DNA of 64,000 nt from Armatimonadota bacterium (GTDB taxonomy: Bacteria; Armatimonadota; Fimbriimonadia; Fimbriimonadales; Fimbriimonadaceae): NCBI GenBank assembly GCA_017303935.1, contig JAFLBD010000001.1, positions 496,001 through 560,000 of the forward strand. Reading direction: 5' to 3'. Below, piece by piece: positions 24,893-33,623 of the stretch. The notes below the pieces were generated by a model. That model worked only from the letters and a program-made list of their open reading frames with translations. It was not told the DNA's origin and did not search any database. Made by a program: the position numbers and the translations under genes. Numbering within the stretch: position 1 is the stretch's first letter; each line of letters begins with the position of its first letter.

Positions 24893-26029
24893 ATGGTTTC
24901 TCTTGCCTTTGCCCTGGCGTCGCTTTGCTCGGCGCCGATTCAGCCCAAAGCTCTGGTCACTCTCCCAAATGGGGCGAGAATCTACTCGGAGTATGTGGCG
25001 AACGCCCGGAACTGTTCTGTTCAACTTTGGGTGTCTTCCGCAGGCACCGAGGAGCGTCCAGAGACCAATGGTTGGCGTCACTTGCTGGAGCACTGCCTGG
25101 GCAGCGGAGAAGGCGGCTCAACCGATATCGAACTCGAAAAGCAGGGGCTGATGATGCTCGCCGAAACCTCGCGCGATGCGATGATGTTTCGTATCGATTG
25201 CCCTCCTGCAAAGGTCGATCGCGCCATCGAATTCGTTGTTGCAACCTCAAACCCAGTCCGAATCACACCTGAATGGCTCGCCATAGAGCGTCAGTCGATA
25301 ATCAACGAGGAATCGCTTCTGCCAAGCTACAGAAGGTTTAGCCGAACAGCTTGGGGAAGAATCTTAGGCCCAGCGTCACCGGACCCGTTCGGCGAACCGG
25401 AGTCCATTTCAGCGGCGACCCCTGCAGACATTCAGTCGATTCAGCAGAAGATGTATTGCGGGCCGAATATCGCGCTGGTTATCACCGGTCCGATTGACCC
25501 AACGCAGGTCTCCGAAACTGCTCGGGTGATTGTTGACCGTGCCAAGCTCCCGAGCACAAGCGCAGCGACGATGCCTGGTGCAAAAGTCGACTCGCTTTAT
25601 CTCCCGGTGGGGGTTGCTGGATCGGCGTTGGCGTGCCGGTTACCGAGCATTGATGATCGGCAATGCCTCGCATTAGTCGCCGCTGGACTCGGAATCCAAT
25701 CCGCCGTTCCTGGCACACAAATCGTCTTCACGCCTTCTTCCCGAGCCGGTGTCATCACGCTCACCAGCAAGTCGCCAGGGATTCAAGAACAGGTGATCAA
25801 AGTCGGCGATTTTGACTTGTCGTTCGGGATCGACCTCATTCAATCCTGGGTTCAAGGGATTCGGCGCAACCCGGCCGCCCTGGCTTCATTCCGCGGATCA
25901 CTCCTATGCCGTGGCTCGAATGTCACCCTGGAAGCGATCGAAAAGGGAGCGCAAACTCTCACGATTACCGATCTGCAATCGGCAAAACAGAGGTTGCAAA
26001 CCGGCGTGGTGATCGGAGGACTCAATTGA
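24893..26029 (+). CDS. M16-family zinc peptidase, exported
   Basis: 378 residues. The start at MVSLAFALASLCSA gives a short signal peptide. The inverted zinc motif HxxEH is intact (HLLEHCLG, near residues 63-67), and the downstream zinc ligand lies in IINEESLLPSY (near 137). This matches one half (about 400 aa) of a pitrilysin-type protease. M16 enzymes degrade peptides or mature proteins. The next gene, an M16-like protein without the zinc site, overlaps it by four bases. Such pairs act as catalytic and non-catalytic subunits of a heterodimer. Confidence 0.8.
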   Translation: MVSLAFALASLCSAPIQPKALVTLPNGARIYSEYVANARNCSVQLWVSSAGTEERPETNGWRHLLEHCLGSGEGGSTDIELEKQGLMMLAETSRDAMMFRIDCPPAKVDRAIEFVVATSNPVRITPEWLAIERQSIINEESLLPSYRRFSRTAWGRILGPASPDPFGEPESISAATPADIQSIQQKMYCGPNIALVITGPIDPTQVSETARVIVDRAKLPSTSAATMPGAKVDSLYLPVGVAGSALACRLPSIDDRQCLALVAAGLGIQSAVPGTQIVFTPSSRAGVITLTSKSPGIQEQVIKVGDFDLSFGIDLIQSWVQGIRRNPAALASFRGSLLCRGSNVTLEAIEKGAQTLTITDLQSAKQRLQTGVVIGGLN

Positions 26030-27183
26030 GAGTCCTTTTGAGTGCCATTGCGCTGGGTCTCGCTGCGCAAGGGATGTCGCAAACCTACTGCGAATCCGCG
26101 ATCACCGACCGCCCAAATGTCACCGTGTTGTTGCGTGCACCCCAGCCGATGAACAATCGCGAGCTCGGCGCGTGGCAGATTTTCGCGCAAGGCGTCTTTG
26201 ATCTGAGCGCAGATTTCACTCGGCGGGAGTTCTTTACTTACGGCGCTCAAGGAGGAATTCCTCCGCGTGTTTGGTGGACCAACGACTTCATCAGCGTCCA
26301 GTTTTGGCTCCCAGCTGGAGGCGAGAATCTATGCGCGCGGCTCGCCGATGCCGTTCTACGCGAGCATCGCATCGACGAGGAAGTTCTGCCGAAACTCCGC
26401 GCCAATGTCAGCGGCTTCGCTAAGGATGATTGGACAGCCGCACTTTACACGGCGCGCGGCGATGTTTCGGTCGATTCTGCATTCTTGAACAGGTTCTTCC
26501 AACGGGCTTTGCGGCCTGAAAACACGACGATCTCGGCGGACCCAAAGACGATCGAGTTGATTCGCAATCGCCTCAACGGTTGGCAAGTCCCAAGAGTCCA
26601 GCAAGATTTGAGAGCGGGGCCAAAGAACCGATTCTCTTCTCCCGAAACAGCGAACATCACAGCGGCAATTGGCAAACCGTTTTTGCCGACAGCGAACAAC
26701 GGCCCGAGCATGCTCGCTGCGGTTGCTCTGGGCGCAGGGAAGTCGAGCACCGTCTATCAAGTCTGCCGAGTTCAACAGCAATGGAGCTATCGCCAAGAGT
26801 TTTTCCTCTGGCCAACGGTCACCGGATGGCAACCTAGATTGCTGCTAGGCGGCTCGCTCTCTTCGCCGGCGATTCCAGAAATCAAATCGAAGCTAAAAGA
26901 GGCAGTGGGCAAGTGGCAGCTGAGCGATCTCGAACGCGCTCGAAACCTCGTCTCTGCTTCGATGGAAGGTGGAATTCCGATTCATCCGTTCTGGTGTTCC
27001 TCGGTCGGTCCGTTCAACGGGACTGACGAACAGCGAGCGGACTGGTCCGCACTGATGGCAACTTGGGGCGTCCGATCGGCGGCACCAGAGGACGTCGACA
27101 TCAACGCCAAGACGACAAACCTCCAAGAACTGAAATCTGCGGCGGAAGCGCTGATCGATCAGCTTCAACCTGAAATCAGATAG
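26026..27183 (+). CDS. Non-catalytic M16-like partner protein, exported
   Basis: 385 residues from a TTG start at 26026. The start is supported by GGAGGA six bases upstream, by a TTGA overlap with the previous stop, and by the resulting signal peptide (LRVLLSAIALGLAAQGMSQ). No HxxEH motif is present. Length, position and weak pattern similarity suggest the inactive half of an M16 pair, as in mitochondrial processing peptidase or sphingomonad pairs (inference). It overlaps the convergent pepE end by 19 bases. Confidence 0.6.
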   Translation: MRVLLSAIALGLAAQGMSQTYCESAITDRPNVTVLLRAPQPMNNRELGAWQIFAQGVFDLSADFTRREFFTYGAQGGIPPRVWWTNDFISVQFWLPAGGENLCARLADAVLREHRIDEEVLPKLRANVSGFAKDDWTAALYTARGDVSVDSAFLNRFFQRALRPENTTISADPKTIELIRNRLNGWQVPRVQQDLRAGPKNRFSSPETANITAAIGKPFLPTANNGPSMLAAVALGAGKSSTVYQVCRVQQQWSYRQEFFLWPTVTGWQPRLLLGGSLSSPAIPEIKSKLKEAVGKWQLSDLERARNLVSASMEGGIPIHPFWCSSVGPFNGTDEQRADWSALMATWGVRSAAPEDVDINAKTTNLQELKSAAEALIDQLQPEIR

Positions 27184-27872
27184 CTGACATCTGAGTTCGG
27201 GCTAACCGGCGAAGGGTCCTTGCCAGATTCAAAGACGATCGCATCGCGCGTGCCTAGCAGGTTTGCGCCAGATCCGGAAACCTGAATGAGATTTCCTTCT
27301 GGAAGTCCAACCACGGTGCGGGTTGGATTGGCGATGAGGAATTCGGCAATGCGGTCGTTGCGAGATTCCCCGCCGTGATTTGGCACCCTCTCGTTGGTGT
27401 AGTGCGGGTTGATTTGAAACGGCACTAGATTCAGCATCTCAAATGTTGGCGGTTGCACAATCGGCATGTCGTTGGTCGTGCAAAGCGTTGGGCAAGCCGC
27501 GTTTGCACCGGCACTCCAACCGAGATATGGCTTCCCGGAACGCACCGCTTCCCGAATAACGGGCACCAGTCCGCTCGCGTGCAGATTGGAGCAGAGATTG
27601 AATGTGTTTCCACCACCGACAAAAATCGCGTCGGCACTCATGGCGAGGTCGATCGGATCGGAAGTCGCATGCACAGACTCCACAAGATGAATTGGGAAGG
27701 CTCCTGCTACGTACTCCAGATAGTCGTCCCAGCTCAGCGTCACTCCAGCAAATGGCACGAGCGCAATCGTCTTGACTTGCGCAACCCAACTGGACGCGAA
27801 GAAATCTTGTGCCCAGGCAAACGGCTCACCGCCCGGCATTCTGGAATTGCTAAGTAGCATGAGTTCAGGCAT
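27165..27872 (-). CDS. pepE: Peptidase E (alpha-aspartyl dipeptidase, S51)
   Basis: 235 residues from the ATG at 27872. S51 features: LLSNSRMPGG at the start, FVGGGNTFNL, the nucleophile elbow GWSAGANAA, and a catalytic histidine in INPHYTN. The enzyme hydrolyses dipeptides with N-terminal aspartate in the cytoplasm. The length equals that of E. coli PepE (229). TAGACT lies ten bases before the start. It is divergent from pilT. Confidence 0.93.
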   Translation of the reverse strand: MPELMLLSNSRMPGGEPFAWAQDFFASSWVAQVKTIALVPFAGVTLSWDDYLEYVAGAFPIHLVESVHATSDPIDLAMSADAIFVGGGNTFNLCSNLHASGLVPVIREAVRSGKPYLGWSAGANAACPTLCTTNDMPIVQPPTFEMLNLVPFQINPHYTNERVPNHGGESRNDRIAEFLIANPTRTVVGLPEGNLIQVSGSGANLLGTRDAIVFESGKDPSPVSPNSDVSYLISG

Positions 27873-27951
27873 GATTTTCTTTAGTCTATCCAACTAGAAA
27901 TAAAGGAGTTTGTTCGGTCGATAACGAACTCAGTCGTCAGAGAGCGAAACT

Positions 27952-29046
27952 ATGAGCCTTTCGATCGACGACCTTCTGAGAGAAGTCATCAAGCATGACG
28001 CCAGTGACCTGCATATCAAGGCGAACAATCCGCCGATGATGCGAATTCAAGGCGACTTGCATCGCACGAATCATGAGGCGTTGTCCGCAGACGCAACTTA
28101 CAATCTGCTGATCAGCATCCTGACTCCAGAGCGCAAAGAGAAGCTAGACGACTTCAAGGAACTTGATCTCAGCTACTACGTCGAGGGTCTCGCAAGATTT
28201 CGCGTCAATATGTTCTGGCAACGCGGCAAAATCGGCGCCGTCTTCCGAGTCATCCCGTACAAGATCCGTACGATCGAGGAGCTTGGATTGCCGCCAGTCA
28301 CCAAGAAGCTCTCGTTGCTACCCCGAGGATTGATCCTTGTCACCGGCCCCACGGGTTCAGGCAAATCGACAAGCCTGGCGGCGATGATCAACCACATCAA
28401 CGAGAATTCGCTGGCGCACATCATGACCATCGAGGACCCGATTGAATATGTGCATCAAGACAAGAAGGCGATGATCAACCAGCGAGAGCTCGGCACCGAC
28501 ACGCACAGTTTCGCTGATGCACTCAAGCACGTCATGCGTCAAAACCCGGACGTGATTCTGGTCGGCGAAATGCGTGACTTGGAAACGATCCAACTCGCGA
28601 TCACCGCTGCTGAAACAGGGCACTTGGTATTCAGCACCTTGCATACCGTAGACGCCGCCCAAACAATCGATCGTGTGGTGGACGTGTTCCCACCAGAACA
28701 ACAGGAACAGGTGCGCACTCAGCTGAGCGTGACCCTCCAAGCGGTGGTGTCGCAATCACTGTTGCCGCTCAGAAGCAACAAAGGTCGGGTCGCCGCATTC
28801 GAAGTGATGGTGGCCACGCCTGCGATTCGAACCATGATTCGCGACGGCAAAACTCACCAAATATTTAAAGACATCCAAACCGGAGGCGAACTCGGAATGC
28901 AAACTCTCGATGGGCACCTCTTCTGGCTACTCAAAAATGGCCACATCGACTATGAACACGCATTGAGCAAATGCTCGAATGTCAGCGAGTTTGAAGCTCG
29001 CGCGATTCGAGACGGACTGGCGGAGGCAACCCATGCAACGCATTGA
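27952..29046 (+). CDS. pilT: PilT-like twitching ATPase (copy 1)
   Basis: 364 residues. The N-terminal PAS-like PilT domain (DASDLHIKANNPPMMRIQG) is followed by the RecA-like motor. Walker A is GPTGSGKS at 132-139. The Asp box and Walker B are around DPDVILVGEMRDLETI, and AIRTMIR lies near the C-terminus. It is a hexameric motor that retracts type IV pili. An AGAGAG ribosome binding site is present. Fourteen bases overlap the second pilT. Confidence 0.93.
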   Translation: MSLSIDDLLREVIKHDASDLHIKANNPPMMRIQGDLHRTNHEALSADATYNLLISILTPERKEKLDDFKELDLSYYVEGLARFRVNMFWQRGKIGAVFRVIPYKIRTIEELGLPPVTKKLSLLPRGLILVTGPTGSGKSTSLAAMINHINENSLAHIMTIEDPIEYVHQDKKAMINQRELGTDTHSFADALKHVMRQNPDVILVGEMRDLETIQLAITAAETGHLVFSTLHTVDAAQTIDRVVDVFPPEQQEQVRTQLSVTLQAVVSQSLLPLRSNKGRVAAFEVMVATPAIRTMIRDGKTHQIFKDIQTGGELGMQTLDGHLFWLLKNGHIDYEHALSKCSNVSEFEARAIRDGLAEATHATH

Positions 29047-30196
29047 AGGAATGCTCACCCGGTGCGTCGAGATGGGAGGCTCTGACCTCCACTTCAAGAC
29101 AGACACTGGCAAGGTTTATGTTCGCGTTTTGGGTGAGTTGCGCGCGCTCGAAGATGTGCCGCATTTCAGCGACGCGGAATTTCGAGATGAGCTGAAGCAA
29201 CTCCTCAAGCCTGAGCAGATCGCTCGAATGGAAAGAGATCTTGAACTGGACTTTGCCCATGAAATAGTTGGCGTCAGTCGTTTCCGAGGCAACCTGTATC
29301 AGCAGCGAAACCACCTGCAAGCTGCCTTCCGCGTGATTCCTTATCGCATCGCGTCGATGGAAGAACTGAATCTCCCAGAAGCGTGTTACGACTTTATCAC
29401 TCGTCCGCGCGGATTAGTGTTGGTGACCGGCCCAGCGGGAAGCGGTAAATCTACGTCGCTCGCTGCGATGATCGACCGGATCAATAAGACGCGTCACGAT
29501 CATATCGTCACAGTGGAAGACCCGATCGAGTTTGTACACGACGATCACATGGCCTTGATCAACCAACGGGAATTGGATAATGATACGCTGAGCTTCTCAA
29601 ACGCGCTCAAGTATGTGTTGCGCCAAGACCCGGACGTGATTCTGGTCGGCGAAATGCGTGACCTTGAGACAATCCATCTCGCGATCACGGCTGCTGAAAC
29701 GGGGCACTTGGTCTTTGCCACGTTGCATACCGTGGACGCAGTGCAAACCGTGGACCGTATCGTAGACGTGTTCCCGACTTATCAACAGCAACAGATTCGA
29801 ATGCAGCTCTCGGTGAACCTATTGGGTGTGGTGAGCCAGTCCTTGGTCAAGCGCAAAGACGGCAAAGGTCGGGCTGCCGCCTTTGAAGTCCTTGTGGCGA
29901 CAGCGGCTGTGCGCAACAACATTCGCGAAAACAAGACTCACCAGCTGGCATCGATGATCCAAACCGGGCATAAGCAGAAGATGCAAACCCTGGACCAAGC
30001 GCTGATTCACTTGGTAGAGCAAGGTGTGATCGAAATCGAGGACGCCAGAAATAAAGCCAAAGACCGGTTTGAGTTCGAACGCTTGATGCAATTTACAAAA
30101 CAGAATCAGCAAGCCGTTGGCCACGCAACCCAAGTTGTTGGACCGACGGTGAACCAAGGAATTCCACCAGTAGCGAAGCCGCCTGGAACGCCTTAA
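29033..30196 (+). CDS. PilT-like ATPase (copy 2; PilT or PilU role)
   Basis: 387 residues from the ATG at 29033. Architecture matches copy 1: GSDLHFKTDTGKVYVRV, Walker A GPAGSGKS at 133-140 and a complete Walker B (DPDVILVGEMRDLETI). The C-terminus is longer and ends in a Pro/Gly/Val-rich tail (TQVVGPTVNQGIPPVAKPPG). The two genes are obvious paralogues, with closely similar motor domains even at DNA level (for example around 28545-28620 and 29630-29705). Copy 2 may act like PilU, an accessory retraction motor. No pilin or pilB is nearby. Confidence 0.9.
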   Translation: MQRIEGMLTRCVEMGGSDLHFKTDTGKVYVRVLGELRALEDVPHFSDAEFRDELKQLLKPEQIARMERDLELDFAHEIVGVSRFRGNLYQQRNHLQAAFRVIPYRIASMEELNLPEACYDFITRPRGLVLVTGPAGSGKSTSLAAMIDRINKTRHDHIVTVEDPIEFVHDDHMALINQRELDNDTLSFSNALKYVLRQDPDVILVGEMRDLETIHLAITAAETGHLVFATLHTVDAVQTVDRIVDVFPTYQQQQIRMQLSVNLLGVVSQSLVKRKDGKGRAAAFEVLVATAAVRNNIRENKTHQLASMIQTGHKQKMQTLDQALIHLVEQGVIEIEDARNKAKDRFEFERLMQFTKQNQQAVGHATQVVGPTVNQGIPPVAKPPGTP

Positions 30197-30208
30197 TAAA
30201 GATCAGGC

Positions 30209-30237
30209 TTGACTTTTGAATGTGATGGGGGTATTCT
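30209..30237 (+). promoter_or_regulatory. Promoter of the ribosomal-protein operon
   Basis: A -35 TTGACT at 30209-30214 and a -10 TATTCT at 30232-30237 are separated by 17 bp. It lies 13 bases after the second pilT stop and about 250 bases before rplC. It is the best sigma-70-type promoter in the window. Confidence 0.75.
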
Positions 30238-30494
30238 CCCCCATTGCGTGAGAACTTAGGTTCGAAACGAAGCGGCTTCGAGTCGCGATAGACGCCGACC
30301 CAGAGTGCTTTTTGGTAGCTAGCCAAAAAGAGACGCCGAAAGGTTGAGACTGGGCAACGGCATCGGAAGTCTGTCGCTGGCGCGTGAAGCTGCGAAACAG
30401 CAATCTCATGTTGAGAGTCTGAACGAGCAATGCCTATTTGGCAGTGCTCCGAACGCTTGCGGTGTGACTTGCTAGAGGAGAAAAAACGACAAGT
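30238..30494 (+). ncRNA. Structured 5' leader RNA of the rplC operon
   Basis: About 250 nt without an ORF. Helices I can draw: 30308-30315 with 30323-30330 (8 bp, 7-nt loop), enclosed by CCCAG 30299-30303 pairing with CTGGG 30350-30354. A competing pairing is AGACT 30347-30351 with AGTCT 30368-30372. Next come TCTCA 30404-30408 with TGAGA 30412-30416, and a strong final hairpin 30425-30434 with 30440-30449. The final 45 bases hold AGAGGAG and the rplC start. By analogy with the E. coli S10 leader it could mediate feedback by a ribosomal protein, but it is not a leader family I recognise. Confidence 0.5.
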
Positions 30495-31124
30495 ATGCTA
30501 CCGGGAATTCTCGGAACGAAAGTGGGAATGACGCACATCTATGACGCAGATGGGCGCATGATCCCTGTTACGGTTGTCGAAGCCGGTCCAGTTTGGGTGA
30601 CTCAAATCAAAACCCAAGAAACGGACGGTTATTCGGCAGTCCAAATTGGTTTTGGCGTCGCTCGGGAAAAGGATCTAACCTTCCCGAAATTTGGTCACCT
30701 GAAGAAGGCTGGCCTCACCCACAACGTCAAGCGGATGAAAGAGTTCCGCATGGATGACGTGAGCGCTTTTGCTACCGGACAAGAAATTGCTTCTGGCGAA
30801 GTTTTCGCTGAAGGCGATGAAGTTGTTGTCACCGGTACCAGCAAGGGCCGCGGCTTCCAGGGTGGTGTGAAGCGATACGGTTTTGCTGGTCAGCACATGA
30901 CCCACGGTTACATGACCCACCGACGACCATTGTCGAGCGGTGCAACGGGTCCGCAACGAGTTTTCAAGGGAACTCGAAAGCCAGGTCAGATGGGTAACGT
31001 CACCGTTTCCCAGAAGGGCTTGAAGATCGTTGGTGTGGACGCAGAGCGAAACTTGATCCTGATTGATGGAAGTATCCCCGGTCCTAATGGTGGCGAAGTT
31101 TTGGTCACCAAGGTGGTGAAGTAA
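30495..31124 (+). CDS. rplC: Large subunit ribosomal protein L3 (uL3)
   Basis: 209 residues. The start GILGTKVGMTHIYD and the central GTSKGRGFQGGVKRYGF loop are uL3 hallmarks; the latter contains the extension reaching the peptidyl-transferase centre. It binds 23S rRNA early in 50S assembly. The length is normal. It is the first gene of the operon here: S10 (rpsJ), which usually precedes it, is absent. Confidence 0.98.
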   Translation: MLPGILGTKVGMTHIYDADGRMIPVTVVEAGPVWVTQIKTQETDGYSAVQIGFGVAREKDLTFPKFGHLKKAGLTHNVKRMKEFRMDDVSAFATGQEIASGEVFAEGDEVVVTGTSKGRGFQGGVKRYGFAGQHMTHGYMTHRRPLSSGATGPQRVFKGTRKPGQMGNVTVSQKGLKIVGVDAERNLILIDGSIPGPNGGEVLVTKVVK

Positions 31125-31127
31125 GCC

Positions 31128-31976
31128 ATGGCAACACTAGACGTAAAAGATTTGAAGGGTAAGGCTGTAGGAAAGGTCGAACTCGGCGCGATTGCAAAGG
31201 CAGAGCCTCTCGCTCATCTGTTGCACAAGGCCGTGGTGACCGAAGAAGCCAACAGTCGACAAGGAACCCAAAAGACCAAGACTCGAAGCGAAGTCCGTGG
31301 CGGTGGCCGAAAGCCTTATAAGCAAAAGAAAACCGGTAACGCACGACAAGGTTCGACTCGATCGCCGCACTATGCTCACGGCGGTATGGCGCTGGCTATC
31401 ATGCCGCGCGATTACACCAAGGGCTTCAACAAGAAGGAGCGACGGGCTGCACTCTTGGGCGCGATGAACGCTCAAGTCACTGCTGGCAACGTGATCGCTG
31501 TAGACAAGATCGTCTTCACCGCACCAAAGACCAAGGATGCTGCAAAGTTCCTGGAATCGGTTGGCGTGGCAGACGCTCGCCGAGTGCTGGTGATCACAAA
31601 CACGTTCGACGAAGTCACTTTCAAGTGCTTCCGCAACCTTCCAAACGTTGAGGTGCGAACCGCACCGAGCACCGAAGAAGGCGCGAAGACGAACACCTTC
31701 AGTACCCGCGATGTTTTGGTCGCCCACAAGATTGTGATTGCCAAGGACGCTTTGGCTGCCGTTGAATCCGTTTGGGGTTCGGCTGCCGAGAAAGCTCCAA
31801 AGGCAGAAAAGCCTGCTAAGGAAGCTAAGCCGAAAGCCGTTAAAGCAGAAGCAAAGCCGAAAGCAGAGAAGCCTGTAAAGGCAGCCGCCGCTAAGCCAAA
31901 GGCCGAAAAGCCTGCCGCTAAGCCAGCTGCAAAGGCAAAGGCACCTGCAAAGAAGAAGGAGGCCGATAACGCATGA
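31128..31976 (+). CDS. rplD: Ribosomal protein L4 (uL4) with long Lys/Ala tail
   Basis: 282 residues against a usual 200-210. The core (to about 218) has the tunnel loop TRSEVRGGGRKPYKQKKTGNARQGSTRSPHY and the C-terminal LVAHKIVIAKDAL. The remaining ~63 residues are a low-complexity Lys/Ala/Pro tail built of KAEKP/KPKA units. uL4 lines the exit tunnel and, in enterobacteria, represses its own operon. The tail is unusual and strongly basic. Confidence 0.96.
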   Translation: MATLDVKDLKGKAVGKVELGAIAKAEPLAHLLHKAVVTEEANSRQGTQKTKTRSEVRGGGRKPYKQKKTGNARQGSTRSPHYAHGGMALAIMPRDYTKGFNKKERRAALLGAMNAQVTAGNVIAVDKIVFTAPKTKDAAKFLESVGVADARRVLVITNTFDEVTFKCFRNLPNVEVRTAPSTEEGAKTNTFSTRDVLVAHKIVIAKDALAAVESVWGSAAEKAPKAEKPAKEAKPKAVKAEAKPKAEKPVKAAAAKPKAEKPAAKPAAKAKAPAKKKEADNA

Positions 31977-32320
31977 AAAGCCCATACGATATCATCATCC
32001 GCCCACACATCACTGAAAAGTCGGTAGCCATGAGCTACGGCAAAGAGTTCGTGGCCGATGAGAAGAACGTTCGAACTTACACCTTTGTTGTCGCAAAGAC
32101 TGCAAACAAGTTCGAAATCAAGCAAGCCATTGAAGCGATGTACAACGCGGACAAGAAGGACAAGGATTCCAGCCGAATCGAAGTCTCCAGCGTTCGCACG
32201 ATCAGCATGAAGGGCAAGATGCGACGAGTCGGTCAAAAGAGCCGAGGTCCGCGCCCTGATTGGAAGAAGGCGATCATTACCCTCGCTCCTGGTCAGCAAT
32301 TGGAGGATTACGGAGTCTAA
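31973..32320 (+). CDS. rplW: Ribosomal protein L23 (uL23)
   Basis: 115 residues. DIIIRPHITEKS and the YTFVVAKTANKFEIKQAIEAMY segment are the uL23 fold, and the C-terminus KMRRVGQKSRGPRPDWKKAIITL contacts 23S rRNA. It sits at the tunnel exit and docks trigger factor. It overlaps rplD by four bases (ATGA). Confidence 0.97.
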   Translation: MKSPYDIIIRPHITEKSVAMSYGKEFVADEKNVRTYTFVVAKTANKFEIKQAIEAMYNADKKDKDSSRIEVSSVRTISMKGKMRRVGQKSRGPRPDWKKAIITLAPGQQLEDYGV

Positions 32321-32323
32321 ACC

Positions 32324-33157
32324 ATGCCAGTACGACGATTAAAACCAACTTCACCGGGCCGACGGCACATGATTGCGTCGACCTACGAAGAAATCACAAA
32401 GAAGAAGCCGGAAAAGAGCCTGACCGTTGCATTGCCAAAGAGTGGCGGTTGCAACAACAAGGGTCGCCGAACGAGCTTTAACAAGGCTGGCGGTAACAAG
32501 CGACGCTACCGAATCATCGACTTTAAGCGACAAAAAGATACGCTTGAAGCAACCGTGATCGGTATCGAATACGATCCGAATCGAACCTGCCGAATCGCAT
32601 TGCTGGAATACAGCGATGGCGAAAAGCGATACATCTTGGCTCCAAAGGGCTTGGTTGATGGCATGAAGGTCATCAGCGGTGAAGGCGCAGACATCCTCCC
32701 AGGACACTGCCTTGAACTACGAAACATCCCTCTTGGTACTTTGGTTCACAACGTTGAATTCCAGCCTCAAAAGGGTGGCCAAATGGTCCGCTCCGCCGGT
32801 GCTTCCGCACAGGTGATGGCAAAGGAAGGCAACTATGTGACCCTCCGATTGCCATCGGGCGAAATGCGAATGGTCCACTACACTTGCCGAGCAACGGTCG
32901 GTGAAGTCGGCAACGCAGAGCACGAGAACGAGCAGATCGGCAAGGCCGGTAAGAACCGAGGACTTGGCCGAAAGCCACACGTCCGTGGTGTTGTCAAATC
33001 CCCTCGAGACCATCCCCATGGTGGTGGTGAAGCGAAGTCTCCTGTTGGCCGAAAGAAAGGCCCAGTGGACCGATGGGGCAACAAGGCACTCGGTCGAAGG
33101 ACTCGCAAGAACAAGCGAACCGATCCGTTCATTGTTCGACGCCGATACAAGAGTTAA
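32324..33157 (+). CDS. rplB: Ribosomal protein L2 (uL2)
   Basis: 277 residues, the usual length. Recognisable segments are [40 protein letters not shown]-like text, and the catalytically important [17 protein letters not shown] with its conserved histidine. It is needed for subunit joining and peptidyl transfer. About three-quarters of its arginines use CGA (hand count 23 of 31). It is followed by a strong hairpin. Confidence 0.98.
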   Translation: MPVRRLKPTSPGRRHMIASTYEEITKKKPEKSLTVALPKSGGCNNKGRRTSFNKAGGNKRRYRIIDFKRQKDTLEATVIGIEYDPNRTCRIALLEYSDGEKRYILAPKGLVDGMKVISGEGADILPGHCLELRNIPLGTLVHNVEFQPQKGGQMVRSAGASAQVMAKEGNYVTLRLPSGEMRMVHYTCRATVGEVGNAEHENEQIGKAGKNRGLGRKPHVRGVVKSPRDHPHGGGEAKSPVGRKKGPVDRWGNKALGRRTRKNKRTDPFIVRRRYKS

Positions 33158-33164
33158 GACAATC

Positions 33165-33196
33165 GTCCTGGGCTGGACAGCTGCTCAGCCCAGGAC
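33165..33196 (+). other. Intra-operon hairpin between rplB and rpsS
   Basis: An 11-bp perfect GC-rich stem (33165-33175 with 33186-33196) with a ten-base loop. No T-run follows, so a complete terminator is unlikely. An attenuator, RNA processing site or mRNA stabiliser would fit. Confidence 0.6.
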
Positions 33197-33247
33197 ACTA
33201 CTACAGAATTTGCAATTACAACGCTAAGAGAAACAGAAACCTAATCT

Positions 33248-33535
33248 ATGGCACGAAGTATTAAAAAAGGGTTCTTTGTAGACGACCACCTGATGAAGAA
33301 GGTCGACGCAATGAACGCGTCTGGTGATAAAGGAATGATCAAAACCTGGTCGCGACGTTCCACCATCACTCCAGACATGATTGGTCTCACCATTGCGGTC
33401 CACGATGGCCGCAAGCATGTCCCTGTCTTTGTGACAGAAAACATGATTGGACACAAGCTGGGAGAATTCGCTCCGACACGCACCTACAAGGGTCACGGCG
33501 GTTCGCTTCCAGATCGGGGGACTCGCCTACGATAG
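33248..33535 (+). CDS. rpsS: Ribosomal protein S19 (uS19)
   Basis: 95 residues. [19 protein letters not shown], the [27 protein letters not shown] core and [16 protein letters not shown] are all standard uS19. It sits in the 30S head near S13. It is separated from rplB by 90 bases and from rplV by 88, each gap holding a hairpin. Confidence 0.97.
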   Translation: MARSIKKGFFVDDHLMKKVDAMNASGDKGMIKTWSRRSTITPDMIGLTIAVHDGRKHVPVFVTENMIGHKLGEFAPTRTYKGHGGSLPDRGTRLR

Positions 33536-33541
33536 GTTCAA

Positions 33542-33610
33542 AACTAGCTTCAACACGGGTCGCGCGGGTATCCTTTCGGGTTGCGCCCCGGCTCCAATCG
33601 TTGGCTAGTT
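33542..33610 (+). ncRNA. Long structured element between rpsS and rplV
   Basis: AACTAGC 33542-33548 plus CAAC 33551-33554 pair with GTTG 33600-33603 plus GCTAGTT 33604-33610, an 11-bp closing stem with a TT bulge. Inside, CGGG and GCGC pair with GCGC and CCCG around a small loop. It ends just before the AGAGGAAA ribosome binding site of rplV, so folding could affect rplV translation. Confidence 0.5.
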
Positions 33611-33623
33611 AGAGGAAAAATTC

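Noticed and set aside
31137-31985. A 282-codon open frame antisense to rplD
   Set aside because: It arises from the repetitive Lys/Ala tail and core of L4; no start signal and no motif.
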